Below are positions 1-9,402 of a stretch of 64,000 bases of DNA, one piece after another (the first letter of the stretch is position 1; each line of letters starts with the position of its first letter). This DNA is from Mediterranea massiliensis (lineage in GTDB: Bacteria; Bacteroidota; Bacteroidia; Bacteroidales; Bacteroidaceae). The DNA lies in contig SUYA01000006.1 in the NCBI GenBank assembly GCA_015060695.1, forward strand, positions 62,001 to 126,000. The letters are read 5' to 3'. The translations under genes and the position numbers were made by a program. The notes below the pieces were generated by a model that made no database searches, was not told the DNA's origin, and worked only from the letters and a program-made list of their open reading frames with translations.

Positions 1-3000
1 CTGCTAAGGTAGAAATACCTTTGTTGAAGGGTGAAACCTACGACATCATTTTCTGGGCACAGAAAGATGATAATGGAATTTACGACATAACAGATTTGAC
101 AAACATTAAAGTTAACTATAATGCAACCCTGTCAAATCAAGAAAAATACGATGCTTTCTATAATGCATTGAACGACTTCAAGGCCGATAATAAAGCACAT
201 ACTGTAGAACTTCGTCGTCCGTTTGCACAGCTGAACTTAGGTACCGGCGATTGGGAGAAAGCAAAAAGTGCATTGAAAGACACACAAACCGACCCTGTAA
301 CCCACTCACAAGTGAAAGTATATGGTTTGGCAAATACATTCGCTCCGTTGACAGGTGTTGCATCCGGTAGTGTAGAAGCTACATTTACTGCAGCAGCTAT
401 TACTAAGGAATCGTTTAACGTAACCGTTGACGGTGAAGAAAAAGGTTATACCAACTTGGCATTGAACTACTTGTTGGTTCCCTGCACAAAGGCACCTCAA
501 GGTTTGGGCAATCACGAAGCCATTCCTACTAACGAAAAGGCATTGGTTGATATTGAGTTCGTACTATATCGTGGCGAGAACAATGTATTGTTTGCAATGG
601 ATAAGATTTCTAACGCTCCTGTTCAACGCAACTATCGTACCAACGTAATCGGTGATCTTCTTACCAGTACCGGTTTCGATATTATTATCAAGCCTGAAGA
701 AGATAAACCGGCAACCGATCTTATTGCTATTGCCGAAGGTCTGGTAAAAGACAATACTACAGGAGTATATTATATTTCTTCTGCTAACGGTCTTTCTTAT
801 GCTTCTCAATATCTGTTTGCTCAAGGTGGTTCTTTCGTTTTGACAGATGATGTAGATATGGAAGGTGCAACCTCTGTAGTAACTAAAGCTGAAGGCTTGG
901 TTTGGAATTCACAGAAGTTGACACATACAATGGCTAATAGATCTTTCGAATTTGATGGTGACAATCATACTATCAAGAATCTGCCGGGTATGTTTATTGC
1001 CTACACAGGTTCTGCAAAATCTGTTCTTGTAAAGAACTTGACTTTGGAAACTCCGAATGTAGCATTCAATGTTGAAGATAATCCTAAAACTGATGGCGTT
1101 GGTGCATTCATTGGTTATGCCGGTACTTCTGAAAGTATTACTCTTGACAACTGTCACGTTAAGGGAGGTAAGATTGAAGGTGGTCACTGGACAGGTGGCT
1201 TGGTTGGTTATGCAGCCGGTTATTCAGGTAACGATGGTCCTGTATTCGAAACGTTGACCATTAAAAACTCTTCTGTAAAGAACGCCACTATTACCGGTAA
1301 GGGCTCTTGCGGTGGTATCATCGGACACGCAACAGGTGACGCATGGACATTGGTGGATATGGATAACATTACTGTTACTTCTAATACAATAAACTCAACA
1401 GGCTCTGATACTAATAAGGCCGGTTCCGTAATGGGTACAGTAGGTAATGCCGGTAAACCGACAGAAGTAAATGGTGTAACTAAGACAGGTGGAATAACTA
1501 TTGATACTTACGAAGTTTCCGGTAACAGAGTAGAATCTAACAAAGTTGCTAACACCAAGCTATGGGGTCGTCAAGGTAACAGCGATGGTGTTTTGACTCT
1601 GGATGGTGAAAAAGTAGAAGATTTCGGCTCTTATACTGAACCGGCTTCTGAATTTACTTATGAAAATGGTGTATATACGCTCCAAAAGATTACAGCTACA
1701 GCTTTGACAGAAATCCTTGCTGATGCAGAGGAAAATACTTATGGAGACATTACTATTGAGTTGGCCGACGACCAAGCATTGTCATGGGCTGCAGGTCCTG
1801 CAGGTGACGGTGCAAACAAGTTGGCACACGATGGTAAAGTGACTATCAAGAATGGTACACTTTCTGTAACCGGTGCCGGTAGCTTTGTAGTCGAAAACGA
1901 ACTGGAACTCGATGGCGTTACCGTAGTAGATAATACTGCTTATTATTCTGAAAATGGTGAAACCGCTTGGGAATTTTGCTATCTTGAATTGACAGCAAAG
2001 GGTACTTATAAGAATTGCGTATTCGAAAACACCATCATGGTGGATGGTCAGAGCGCAACATTCGAAAACTGTAAATTCTTGGGCAAATCGACCAATGAAG
2101 CCAACAAAGACAACGAATATTCAGTATGGGTATATAACGGTACTGCTAATTTCGAAAAATGTGAATTTACCGGTGCTCGTGGTATGAAGGTGTGCGATAT
2201 GTACACTGGCTCGGATGTAACATCTGTCGAAATTGACGAATGTACATTTACTGACTTGTACAAGAAACCGGGTCTTGCTATTGATAATCGTATTGGTGAA
2301 CTTACAGTAGTAATCAAAAACTCTACTTTCACTGATGTTCAGCCGGGAGAACAAGGTCTCTATATTTACGAAACAGACAATGTTGTTCCTTCTATTTATA
2401 ATAGCAAAGTAATTGTTGATGGTGTTGAATTGTTTGGTTTTGATGCAGATGGTAATAAAGTTGTTACAGTTACCAATGATGCAGAATTAAAGGACGCCAT
2501 TGAAAATGCTGCTGGTGCAACGCTTATTAACCTCGCCACAGGAACTTACAGCAATGACATCAAACTTACTGTTGAAGAATTAGGTGGTGCTAAAGGCGAC
2601 TTGATATTCAAGGCTGCTGAAGGTGCAGAACCTGTTATTGCCGGTACTGTCACTTTGGGATATCGAAATCAAGGTGTTGGTGCTGCAATGTGGAATGGTA
2701 ATGTTACTTTCGAAGGAATTACATTCGACCATGCAAATGATGCAACTCACAGCATTGATGTGCATGACGTGAAGAGTTTGACTTTGATGAAATGTAAGAT
2801 TATTGGTGATGGTGAATATGGTATTGGTTCTGCCCGTGGTAATGCTACAGGTACTTCAAAGATTGAGGGCTGTACTTTTGAAAATGCAGGTATGCAGTTG
2901 TTAGGTAATTTTGCTACAGGTCTTGTTATTGATGATTGTGATTTCACTCAATCTTGTATCAATGTTCAGGCAGGTAATAGTGTGACAATTCAGGGCTGTC

Positions 3001-4067
3001 GTTTTGACAACAAATTAACTTCTGCCAATCTTTCTCCTGAAAGTTTCTATTTGATTCGCTCCAACAGTACTCCTATCACTGTGAAGGGTTGTACCATCAA
3101 TATTGATTCTGAACTTACTGATGTTGCTACAGAACAAGCCAAGTGGGGCATTCTTTGGAATCGCGGCACTACAAACTGGACTGTTGAAAATGTTGCTGTA
3201 ACAATGAGCGAAGCTGCTTTGAAGCAGACAGAACTTCTTGTAACTAAATGCGCAAGTACAGGTGTTATCAATACAAAGAACTTGACCGTAAACGGTAAGG
3301 CTTATGCCTCAACTGCTGCACAGTTGACTTCTGCTGTTGGTGCTGGTGCAACTGAGATTTATGTGCAAGGTAAGTTTAATATGCCAAGCAACGGTACTTC
3401 AAACGCTATCACAATCAGTTCTTTGAATGGAAATGCTACCATCGACAACACACTTGGCTCTTATTGGGACAATGCCACCTTGACGTTTAATAATGTAAAC
3501 TTCAAAACAGGTACAGGTAAAGCCGGTGGCCCTAATGGTTCTGACTATGCAGCCTTTTATTCTAAGAATGTGACTTACAATAATTGTAACTTCAGTGGCC
3601 CAATGCGCCTTGGTCGCGATGGTGCTAAGTTTGTAGAATGTACATTCAATGATTTGGGTAATGATTACGTTTGGACTTATGGCAATGCTGCAACATTCCA
3701 AGGTTGTACATTTAATTCAGAAGGTAAGGCATTGTTGATTTATAGTGATGGTGGAAATGGCTCACCTGCTGTTTCTGTAATCGGATGTAAATTCAATGCA
3801 ACAACGGGTGCAAAGGCTGGTGCAATTAGCAACCAAAATTGTGCTGCGATTGAAATTCACAACTATGGTTATGGTGTAACTTTGACAACTTCTGATAATA
3901 CTATAGAAAAAGACGGAGATAAATTCTCTGGAGAATGGAGAATTAAGACATACGAAACTCGCAATGCTGATAGTAAGATTTTTGTTAACGGTACAGAATA
4001 CACCACTCTTGCTCTCGATGGTAAGAAAATGACTATTAGTGGTACAGAAGTAACCGTAGTAGAATAA
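1..4067 (+). CDS. Fimbrillin-like surface protein with long beta-helix-like tail, 5' partial
   Basis: The frame is open from the window edge (first full codon at base 3), so the N terminus and any lipoprotein signal are missing; about 1,355 residues remain. The first 230 or so residues match the next gene motif by motif: IIFWAQ, RRPFAQLNLG, LALNYLLVP and PVQRNYRTN. This is a fimbrillin-like domain, probably the family listed as DUF6562. The rest is rich in short repeats ending in NC-x-F, GC-x-F or EC-x-F every 20-40 residues (for example KNCVFEN, ENCKFLG, EKCEFTG), the usual look of a right-handed parallel beta helix. Such proteins are normally exported, acylated and surface exposed in Bacteroidales, as pilus subunits or adhesins; that role is inferred. 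The ligand is unknown. Family identity is fairly sure, function is not. Confidence 0.8.
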   Translation, partial: AKVEIPLLKGETYDIIFWAQKDDNGIYDITDLTNIKVNYNATLSNQEKYDAFYNALNDFKADNKAHTVELRRPFAQLNLGTGDWEKAKSALKDTQTDPVTHSQVKVYGLANTFAPLTGVASGSVEATFTAAAITKESFNVTVDGEEKGYTNLALNYLLVPCTKAPQGLGNHEAIPTNEKALVDIEFVLYRGENNVLFAMDKISNAPVQRNYRTNVIGDLLTSTGFDIIIKPEEDKPATDLIAIAEGLVKDNTTGVYYISSANGLSYASQYLFAQGGSFVLTDDVDMEGATSVVTKAEGLVWNSQKLTHTMANRSFEFDGDNHTIKNLPGMFIAYTGSAKSVLVKNLTLETPNVAFNVEDNPKTDGVGAFIGYAGTSESITLDNCHVKGGKIEGGHWTGGLVGYAAGYSGNDGPVFETLTIKNSSVKNATITGKGSCGGIIGHATGDAWTLVDMDNITVTSNTINSTGSDTNKAGSVMGTVGNAGKPTEVNGVTKTGGITIDTYEVSGNRVESNKVANTKLWGRQGNSDGVLTLDGEKVEDFGSYTEPASEFTYENGVYTLQKITATALTEILADAEENTYGDITIELADDQALSWAAGPAGDGANKLAHDGKVTIKNGTLSVTGAGSFVVENELELDGVTVVDNTAYYSENGETAWEFCYLELTAKGTYKNCVFENTIMVDGQSATFENCKFLGKSTNEANKDNEYSVWVYNGTANFEKCEFTGARGMKVCDMYTGSDVTSVEIDECTFTDLYKKPGLAIDNRIGELTVVIKNSTFTDVQPGEQGLYIYETDNVVPSIYNSKVIVDGVELFGFDADGNKVVTVTNDAELKDAIENAAGATLINLATGTYSNDIKLTVEELGGAKGDLIFKAAEGAEPVIAGTVTLGYRNQGVGAAMWNGNVTFEGITFDHANDATHSIDVHDVKSLTLMKCKIIGDGEYGIGSARGNATGTSKIEGCTFENAGMQLLGNFATGLVIDDCDFTQSCINVQAGNSVTIQGCRFDNKLTSANLSPESFYLIRSNSTPITVKGCTINIDSELTDVATEQAKWGILWNRGTTNWTVENVAVTMSEAALKQTELLVTKCASTGVINTKNLTVNGKAYASTAAQLTSAVGAGATEIYVQGKFNMPSNGTSNAITISSLNGNATIDNTLGSYWDNATLTFNNVNFKTGTGKAGGPNGSDYAAFYSKNVTYNNCNFSGPMRLGRDGAKFVECTFNDLGNDYVWTYGNAATFQGCTFNSEGKALLIYSDGGNGSPAVSVIGCKFNATTGAKAGAISNQNCAAIEIHNYGYGVTLTTSDNTIEKDGDKFSGEWRIKTYETRNADSKIFVNGTEYTTLALDGKKMTISGTEVTVVE

Positions 4068-4092
4068 TCCCTCCAACCAATCTACACAGAAA

Positions 4093-4126
4093 AAGTAAGG
4101 GAAGCACCCTGTTGCTTCCCTTACTT
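4093..4126 (+). terminator. Hairpin after the first fimbrillin-like gene
   Basis: A perfect 14-bp stem (4093-4106 with 4113-4126) closes a 6-base loop 25 bases after the stop codon. It is followed by AAAA rather than a T run, so it is either a weak intrinsic terminator or a 3'-end stabilising hairpin. Confidence 0.6.
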
Positions 4127-4162
4127 AAAATAGCTTCTCGTTCCTCTTTGGCGTGGGTTGCC

Positions 4163-4300
4163 GTTTCCTTTAGCGGAAACTCCGGTTTCCTTTAGAGGAA
4201 ACTGCAGTTCCCCTTCGAGGAAACGCGCGTTCCCTTTCGAGGAAACGACAGTTCCCCTTAAAGGAAACGGGAGTTTCCATTAGAAGAAACCGGAAGAAAC
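4163..4300. repeat. Array A: six 18-bp dyads (GTTTCC-N6-GGAAAC) at exact 22-bp period
   Basis: Units start at 4163, 4185, 4207, 4229, 4251 and 4273. Each is GTTTCC or GTTCCC, six variable bases (TTTAGC, TTTAGA, CTTCGA, TTTCGA, CTTAAA, ATTAGA), then GGAAAC (AGAAAC in the last). The four bases between units differ each time (TCCG, TGCA, GCGC, GACA, GGGA). A degenerate unit may precede it at about 4140, and a lone right arm follows at 4291-4300. Arms can pair within a unit (6-base loop) or across a spacer (4-base loop). The array sits between the terminator-like hairpin of the first fimbrillin-like gene and the start of the second, ending 52 bases before its ATG. The same design recurs at 51983 and, in a variant form, at 33424. 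Confidence 0.92.
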
Positions 4301-4342
4301 GTGAAGTGTAGTTCTGAAGAATGATTAACGTAATAAATTGAA

Positions 4343-6661
4343 ATGCTTATGAAAAAAATGCTAACCTCTATGTTTGCTTTGGCGGCACTGCTGCTGGCAA
4401 ACAGTTCTTGCTCTAACCAGGAGTGGGAAGAAAACGGTGTGGCCGGTGGTAACGAAGTGGCGGTGACCTTCACCGCACAGTTGGAAGATGCGGCCGCTAC
4501 TCGTGCTATTGGTGACGGTACTACCGCTACCCAATTGACCTTTGCCGTATTTAAAGCCGGCGACGGTGTGATGGGTAACGAAATAAGTAACTTGCGCCAA
4601 ACGTTGACCGTAACCGGAAAGAAGGCTACCATCAACACTACGTTGGTAAAGGGGCAGACCTACAACTTTGTGTTCTGGGCACAATCGCCTAACGCAACCG
4701 CAATTTATGACATCACCGATATGTCGTCCATCAAGGTGGCTTACGGCAATGGCGTGAACGATGCTAACGACGAAGACCGCGATGCCTTCTATGCCTTGCG
4801 CAAGGAGTTGAAGGTAACGGGTGCCATTAACGAAACCATTACGCTGAAGCGCCCCTTTGCCCAAATCAACGTGGGTGCCAACATGGGTGAATATGCCAAG
4901 GCCAAGAATGCTGACATTGAATTGAAGTACTCTACCTTTACGTTCAACCAAGCGGCTACTGCACTGAATACTTATACCGGTGCAGCTACCGGTAAGGTGG
5001 CCGTTACTTTCGATAAGAAAGATATTCCGCAAAATGTAGTTACCGTAGATGTGTTTACTGTAAACGCAGAGGGAGAAACAACATTGAAAGATGCAGCCAA
5101 ACCTTGGGTAGGCGACTTGAAGAATGTGGGCGAAGTAAGCGGTAACGACTACGAATACCTGGCTATGAACTACATCTTGGTGGCCGACGAATCGATAGAC
5201 GGCAAAAGCAAGAGTTTGGTGAACGGTACGTTTACGGTGTTTGACAAAGACGGCGTAGCGATAAACAAGTTCGACTTGCCCAACATCCCCGTGCAGCGTA
5301 ACTATCGTACCAACATCATTGGTAGCGTGCTGACAGCCGGTGCTACGTTCAACATTGTTATCGACTCAGGCTTCGACGGCGATCACTCTTATGACGTCGT
5401 TACCGGATTTGAAAACGGTGGCGAGTTTACCTTGCAGCAAGATGTAGTGCTGGATGCTCCGCTTACTTTGGCGGCAGGTAAAGAATTGGGGTTGAATCTG
5501 AATGGTTATAGCATTAAAACTACTAAGACAACCGGTGCTACCGATGCCATTGTTGTAGCCGAAGGTGCTAAACTGACTATAGATGGTAACGGTACGGTAG
5601 AAGCTATCAGTGGTGGCGACGGATTCCCGGTGATTGCCGAAGGTACCGTAATCATTAACGGAGGTAACTTCAAGTCGGGCAAGGATGCCAACAACAAGAC
5701 CAATGCATGTATCTATGCCCGTGGTAAAGGTAAGATTGAAATCTATGGCGGTTACTTCGAATCGTTCGATGGTACTTTTGTATTGAACAAGAAGGATGCC
5801 GACCGTGCAACCACCGACATCAAGGTGTATGGCGGTACATTCGTTAAGTTCAATCCGGCCAATAACGCTTCGGAAGGTGCCAATACCAACTTCGTTGCCG
5901 AAGGCTATACTTCAGCCCAAGTAGGCGACAACTGGATTGTGGCCCAGGGTGCTACTGTAACCACAGCTACCGATTTGGCAACTGCTTTGAACAACACAGC
6001 TACCGATGCCCCCGAAACAGTTTCGATGGTAACTAACGTGAAAGCCACAGAGACATTGACGATGAATGGAAAGACACTGAACGGTAACGGCAATACATTG
6101 ACTATGGATTTGACTCAGGCTACCGGAACATTGGCACTTGGCATACAAAGCAATGGTGGTACAGTGAAAGATTTGGCCATCAAGGGCAACGACCAGCGCA
6201 ATGCCGACGGTAAGGGTTATCGTGCCATCTATATTGTAAATCCGCAAGAGGATGTCGTGATAGAGAATGCCAACATCAGCGGTGTGGCCTATCCGATGAA
6301 CACCGGAACCAAGACTACTAAAGCCGGTTTGAAACTGACCGTAAAGAACAGTACGTTGGTGGGTTGGACCAGCTTCGACGGTGGTTTGGCATCGGCTTCG
6401 TTTACCGGTTGTCACTTTGGTATCGGTACTTATTACGAAGATGCGACCAATCCGGCATGGGACGGCTGTGTGAAGCCTTACATCACTACAGTGTTTGACG
6501 GATGCAGTTTCGAAAAGGGCTTCACATTGGATGTTTCAGAGATAAAAGATGCCGAAACAGTTACGTTGAAACAATGTAAGGTAGACGGTGTTGTATTGAC
6601 TGCTGCCAATATTGCTACCTATATAGAATGTGATGATATTACAAAGGTGACATTTGAATAA
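4343..6661 (+). CDS. Fimbrillin-like lipoprotein with beta-helix-like C-terminal part
   Basis: This 772-residue paralog of the upstream gene is complete. The start MLMKKMLTSMFALAALLLA gives a signal sequence ending in ANSSC (Cys 23) followed by SNQEWEE, an acidic stretch typical of Bacteroidales lipoproteins sent to the cell surface; the lipobox is loose. ATG at 4349 is an equally good start. The N-terminal half has the same landmarks as its neighbour: VFWAQ, LKRPFAQINVG, LAMNYILV and PVQRNYRTN. After about residue 340 come glycine- and threonine-rich repeats (INGGNF, IYGGYF, VYGGTF, FTGCHF, FDGCSF), which suggest a parallel beta helix. No TAnnTTTG promoter element is visible between array A and the ATG, so either the array region carries the promoter or transcription enters from upstream. 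A surface adhesin or pilus-related role is inferred from the family. Confidence 0.82.
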   Translation: MLMKKMLTSMFALAALLLANSSCSNQEWEENGVAGGNEVAVTFTAQLEDAAATRAIGDGTTATQLTFAVFKAGDGVMGNEISNLRQTLTVTGKKATINTTLVKGQTYNFVFWAQSPNATAIYDITDMSSIKVAYGNGVNDANDEDRDAFYALRKELKVTGAINETITLKRPFAQINVGANMGEYAKAKNADIELKYSTFTFNQAATALNTYTGAATGKVAVTFDKKDIPQNVVTVDVFTVNAEGETTLKDAAKPWVGDLKNVGEVSGNDYEYLAMNYILVADESIDGKSKSLVNGTFTVFDKDGVAINKFDLPNIPVQRNYRTNIIGSVLTAGATFNIVIDSGFDGDHSYDVVTGFENGGEFTLQQDVVLDAPLTLAAGKELGLNLNGYSIKTTKTTGATDAIVVAEGAKLTIDGNGTVEAISGGDGFPVIAEGTVIINGGNFKSGKDANNKTNACIYARGKGKIEIYGGYFESFDGTFVLNKKDADRATTDIKVYGGTFVKFNPANNASEGANTNFVAEGYTSAQVGDNWIVAQGATVTTATDLATALNNTATDAPETVSMVTNVKATETLTMNGKTLNGNGNTLTMDLTQATGTLALGIQSNGGTVKDLAIKGNDQRNADGKGYRAIYIVNPQEDVVIENANISGVAYPMNTGTKTTKAGLKLTVKNSTLVGWTSFDGGLASASFTGCHFGIGTYYEDATNPAWDGCVKPYITTVFDGCSFEKGFTLDVSEIKDAETVTLKQCKVDGVVLTAANIATYIECDDITKVTFE

Positions 6662-6688
6662 GAATATAAACCGTTATATAACTAAGGA

Positions 6689-6721
6689 AACTTTCCCGGC
6701 GTTGCGATAACGCCGGAAGTT
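6689..6721 (+). terminator. Hairpin after the second fimbrillin-like gene
   Basis: AACTT plus CCGGCGTT (6689-6693, 6696-6703) pairs with AACGCCGG plus AAGTT (6709-6721) with a 2-base bulge and a GCGAT loop. It lies 28 bases after the stop. There is only a weak T run downstream (GGTTTT). The core closely resembles the hairpin at 6835-6865. Confidence 0.55.
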
Positions 6722-6834
6722 GAGAGGTTTTCTGCTGCATGTCGATGCGGCTTGCTGACCTCGACAGGTGTAATTTAACTAATTAATAATTGAACTAATT
6801 ATCGCTTCTTCTTCGGAAAGCGATAAAAAGAAAA

Positions 6835-6865
6835 AACTCCCGACGTTGTGATAACGGCGGGAGTT
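6835..6865 (-). terminator. Rho-independent terminator of anmK
   Basis: AACTCCCG-A-CGTT (6835-6847) pairs with AACG-G-CGGGAGTT (6853-6865) apart from one A/G mismatch, around a GTGAT loop. Read on the minus strand the stem is followed by TTTT then TCTTTTT, a good U tract. It lies 57 bases past the anmK stop. A second 9-bp hairpin (6799-6807 with 6818-6826) lies just beyond it. Confidence 0.8.
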
Positions 6866-6921
6866 CTAGTTATGTAGTGAGAGTTGTGACTGCGAGAGAA
6901 GTCTTTATCCTATGTGGAACG

Positions 6922-8001
6922 CTAAATTTTGAATAGCATGCCGCCAATATTGTCAGCAGGAGCACCGGTAACTGAGGCCAGGCAACTGGGCTCGTCGGCC
7001 ATGTAGAGGGCACCGAGGAAAGCAAAGATAAGCGCTTCCTTGTACTCAATTATCTGACGGTCGGGGATGACTATCTGGCAAGGAGTCAAGGCTCCGATGC
7101 GCTCAATCAAGAACTTATTGAAAGCACCGCCACCGGTTATCAGTAACTTGCCGCTGCCCGCTGTTCTAGGATTGGACAAGATGACACGCGATACTTGATA
7201 AGCTGCATGCTCGTAGAAGGTACGAAGCTTGTCTTCCAAATTCAACCCATACTTTTCCAACAAGGGATAAACCTCTTTTTCTACCCATTCGCGTCCCAAT
7301 GACTTGGGACCGCTTTGGTGATAGAAATCCATGCCGTTCAGTTCGTCAAGCAACGGTTGACAGATGCTTCCTTTGCGAGCTATCTCTCCGTCGCGATCGA
7401 ATTCCAAACCAATCTGACGGCAATAGTGGTTGATGACATAGTTCACCGGACTGATGTCGAAAGCTATACGTTGGCCCTTTTGTTCGAATGAGATGTTTGA
7501 GAAACCACCAATGTTCAGACAGTAGTCGTAGTCGGCAAAGAGCAGACGGTCGCCTATGGGTACCAATGGGGCACCTTGTCCACCCATCATGATGTCCAGA
7601 CGGCGGAAGTCTGATACTACAGGAATGTGTGTTTCAGCGGCAATGGCTGCACCGTCGCCAATCTGATACATCACCTTCTTTTGTGGTTCATGGAAGATGG
7701 TGTGTCCGTGGCTGGCAATGATGTCGGGCTTGATGCCAAACTCTTGCATGAATTCGTTTACTCGTTCGCCCAGGAATTTTCCGTAAGCACTGTGAAAAGT
7801 GATGAACTCCAGTGCCGACATGACTTGTGCACCGGTGCCCAGTTTATGTTTCATCTCTTCCGGATAGCTATAACCTTTTGCGGCATCTATACGGAAATCC
7901 CATTTGCCCTCCTTGCGTTCGAAGGTACAACAACACACATCCAGCCCATCGAGCGATGTACCCGACATGAGGCCAATGGCTTGTATTTTGAAGTTTTTCA
8001 T
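6922..8001 (-). CDS. anmK: Anhydro-N-acetylmuramic acid kinase
   Basis: The enzyme hydrates and phosphorylates 1,6-anhydro-MurNAc to MurNAc-6-phosphate in the cytoplasm, recycling cell-wall sugar released by lytic transglycosylases. The 359-residue protein has the family length and the N-terminal signature GLMSGTSLDGLDV (about residues 10-22), the nucleotide-fold segments GGQGAPLVPIGD, LNIGGFSNIS and FDISPVNYVIN, and a C-terminal LLITGGGAFNKFL. The last position of the usual D-x-GPxN segment reads SPVN here, a modest variation. Its ATG lies one base past the stop of the M20 peptidase gene upstream, so the two are co-transcribed, probably with aroC. A clear terminator follows at 6835-6865. Identification is secure. 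Confidence 0.95.
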   Translation of the reverse strand: MKNFKIQAIGLMSGTSLDGLDVCCCTFERKEGKWDFRIDAAKGYSYPEEMKHKLGTGAQVMSALEFITFHSAYGKFLGERVNEFMQEFGIKPDIIASHGHTIFHEPQKKVMYQIGDGAAIAAETHIPVVSDFRRLDIMMGGQGAPLVPIGDRLLFADYDYCLNIGGFSNISFEQKGQRIAFDISPVNYVINHYCRQIGLEFDRDGEIARKGSICQPLLDELNGMDFYHQSGPKSLGREWVEKEVYPLLEKYGLNLEDKLRTFYEHAAYQVSRVILSNPRTAGSGKLLITGGGAFNKFLIERIGALTPCQIVIPDRQIIEYKEALIFAFLGALYMADEPSCLASVTGAPADNIGGMLFKI

Positions 8002-8002
8002 A

Positions 8003-9352
8003 TCAATCGTAATTCAGGTGAAACGCTACCACCGCTTCGATGCCCTTGCGGATGATATCGAGCGGCATGTTTTCGTTGGGCGAGTGGATGGCATTGCTTT
8101 CCAGACCAAAGCCCATCAGTACGGTCTTGATGCCCAGTACCTCTTCGAAGGTAGCAATGATGGGGATACTTCCGCCTCGGCGAACGGCCAACGGCTTCTT
8201 TCCGAATGCTTTTTCAAATCCTTTTTCGGCAGCTTGGTAAGCCGGTAATGAGATGGGGCAAACATATCCTTGTCCACCGTGCATGGGGGTTACTTTTACT
8301 TGTACGGTATCGGGAGCGATGCTTTGAATGTAGTCGGCAAAGAGTTGTGAAATCTTATGGTGATCTTGATGAGGCACTAAACGGCAAGAAACCTTGGCGT
8401 ATGCTTTCGAAGGAAGTACTGTCTTCGAACCTTCACCGGTGTAACCACCCCAGATGCCACATACATCGAAAGATGGGCGGCAACTGTTTCTCTCCAATGT
8501 GCTATATCCCTTTTCGCCAAAGAGTGCCTTCACGCCGATGGCTTGCTTATACTTCTCTTCGTTGAAGGGGATGCTGGCTATCATGTCGCGCTCGGCTTGC
8601 GGCACCTCTTCTACATCGTCGTAGAAGCCCGGCACAGTGATGCGTCCGTCGGCATCTACCACACGACTTATCATTTGACAAAGCACATTGATGGGGTTGG
8701 CTACGGCACCACCGAAGTGTCCTGAGTGCAAGTCACGATTAGGACCGGTCACCTCTATCTCCCAATAAGCCAATCCGCGCAGTCCGGTGGTCAGCGAGGG
8801 GAGGTCTGCCCCAAGCATGCTGGTATCTGATACCAAAATGATGTCGGCCTTCAATAACTCTTTGTGAGCTTGGCAGAAGCCTTCAAGGCTGGGCGAACCA
8901 ATCTCTTCTTCGCCTTCGAAGATAAACTTTACGTTGTGTGTCAATAGGTTGTTTTTTACCAGATATTCAAATGCTTTTACCTGGATGAAGGCTTGTCCTT
9001 TGTCGTCGTCAGCGCCGCGAGCCCAGATGCGTCCGTCTCTTATTTCAGGTTCGAAAGGTTCGCTTTTCCATAGTTCAAGCGGCTCGGCAGGCATTACATC
9101 GTAGTGCGAATAGATGAGCACTGTTTTAGCATCGGGGTTCACTCGCTTCTCGCCATAGACAATGGGGTTACCTGCCGATGGCATCACAATAGCTTCGTCG
9201 GCACCGGCTTCTTTCAGCAGTTGTGTCCAACGTTGAGCACAGGCCAGCATGTCGTCTTTATGCTCGGGTTTGGCGCTGATGCTGGGTATGCGGATGAGGC
9301 TGAAAAGATCTTCCAGCATTTGGGGTTCGTTTTTTGCGATATACTCTTTCAT
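8003..9352 (-). CDS. M20 family dipeptidase (carnosinase/CNDP-like)
   Basis: This 449-residue cytosolic zinc peptidase has all the M20 landmarks in order: IYSHYDVMP (metal His and the nearby catalytic Asp), WARGADDDKGQAF (bridging Asp), FEGEEEIGSPSL (catalytic Glu pair), LVSDTSM, the lid-domain start DLHSGHFGGAVANP, and the C-terminal ESNAIHSPNENM carrying the last metal His. There is no signal peptide. Relatives hydrolyse dipeptides; the exact substrate cannot be read from sequence. The gene ends one base before the anmK start, suggesting a recycling or peptide-scavenging operon, and begins 50 bases downstream of aroC. Confidence 0.92.
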   Translation of the reverse strand: MKEYIAKNEPQMLEDLFSLIRIPSISAKPEHKDDMLACAQRWTQLLKEAGADEAIVMPSAGNPIVYGEKRVNPDAKTVLIYSHYDVMPAEPLELWKSEPFEPEIRDGRIWARGADDDKGQAFIQVKAFEYLVKNNLLTHNVKFIFEGEEEIGSPSLEGFCQAHKELLKADIILVSDTSMLGADLPSLTTGLRGLAYWEIEVTGPNRDLHSGHFGGAVANPINVLCQMISRVVDADGRITVPGFYDDVEEVPQAERDMIASIPFNEEKYKQAIGVKALFGEKGYSTLERNSCRPSFDVCGIWGGYTGEGSKTVLPSKAYAKVSCRLVPHQDHHKISQLFADYIQSIAPDTVQVKVTPMHGGQGYVCPISLPAYQAAEKGFEKAFGKKPLAVRRGGSIPIIATFEEVLGIKTVLMGFGLESNAIHSPNENMPLDIIRKGIEAVVAFHLNYD

Positions 9353-9402
9353 GGTATCCTTTTTATGGTTTGGAAATAATTATGTTCAAGTGAATGGATT
9401 GT

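Noticed and set aside
178..4076. Minus-strand ORFs of 60-104 codons inside the first fimbrillin-like gene
   Set aside because: They have no ribosome sites, are low-complexity reverse reads of repeat-rich coding sequence, and lie wholly inside a gene with clear protein features.
4163..4300. CRISPR array
   Set aside because: Spacers are four bases long, the repeat is an 18-bp palindrome with a variable centre, and there are no cas genes in the window.
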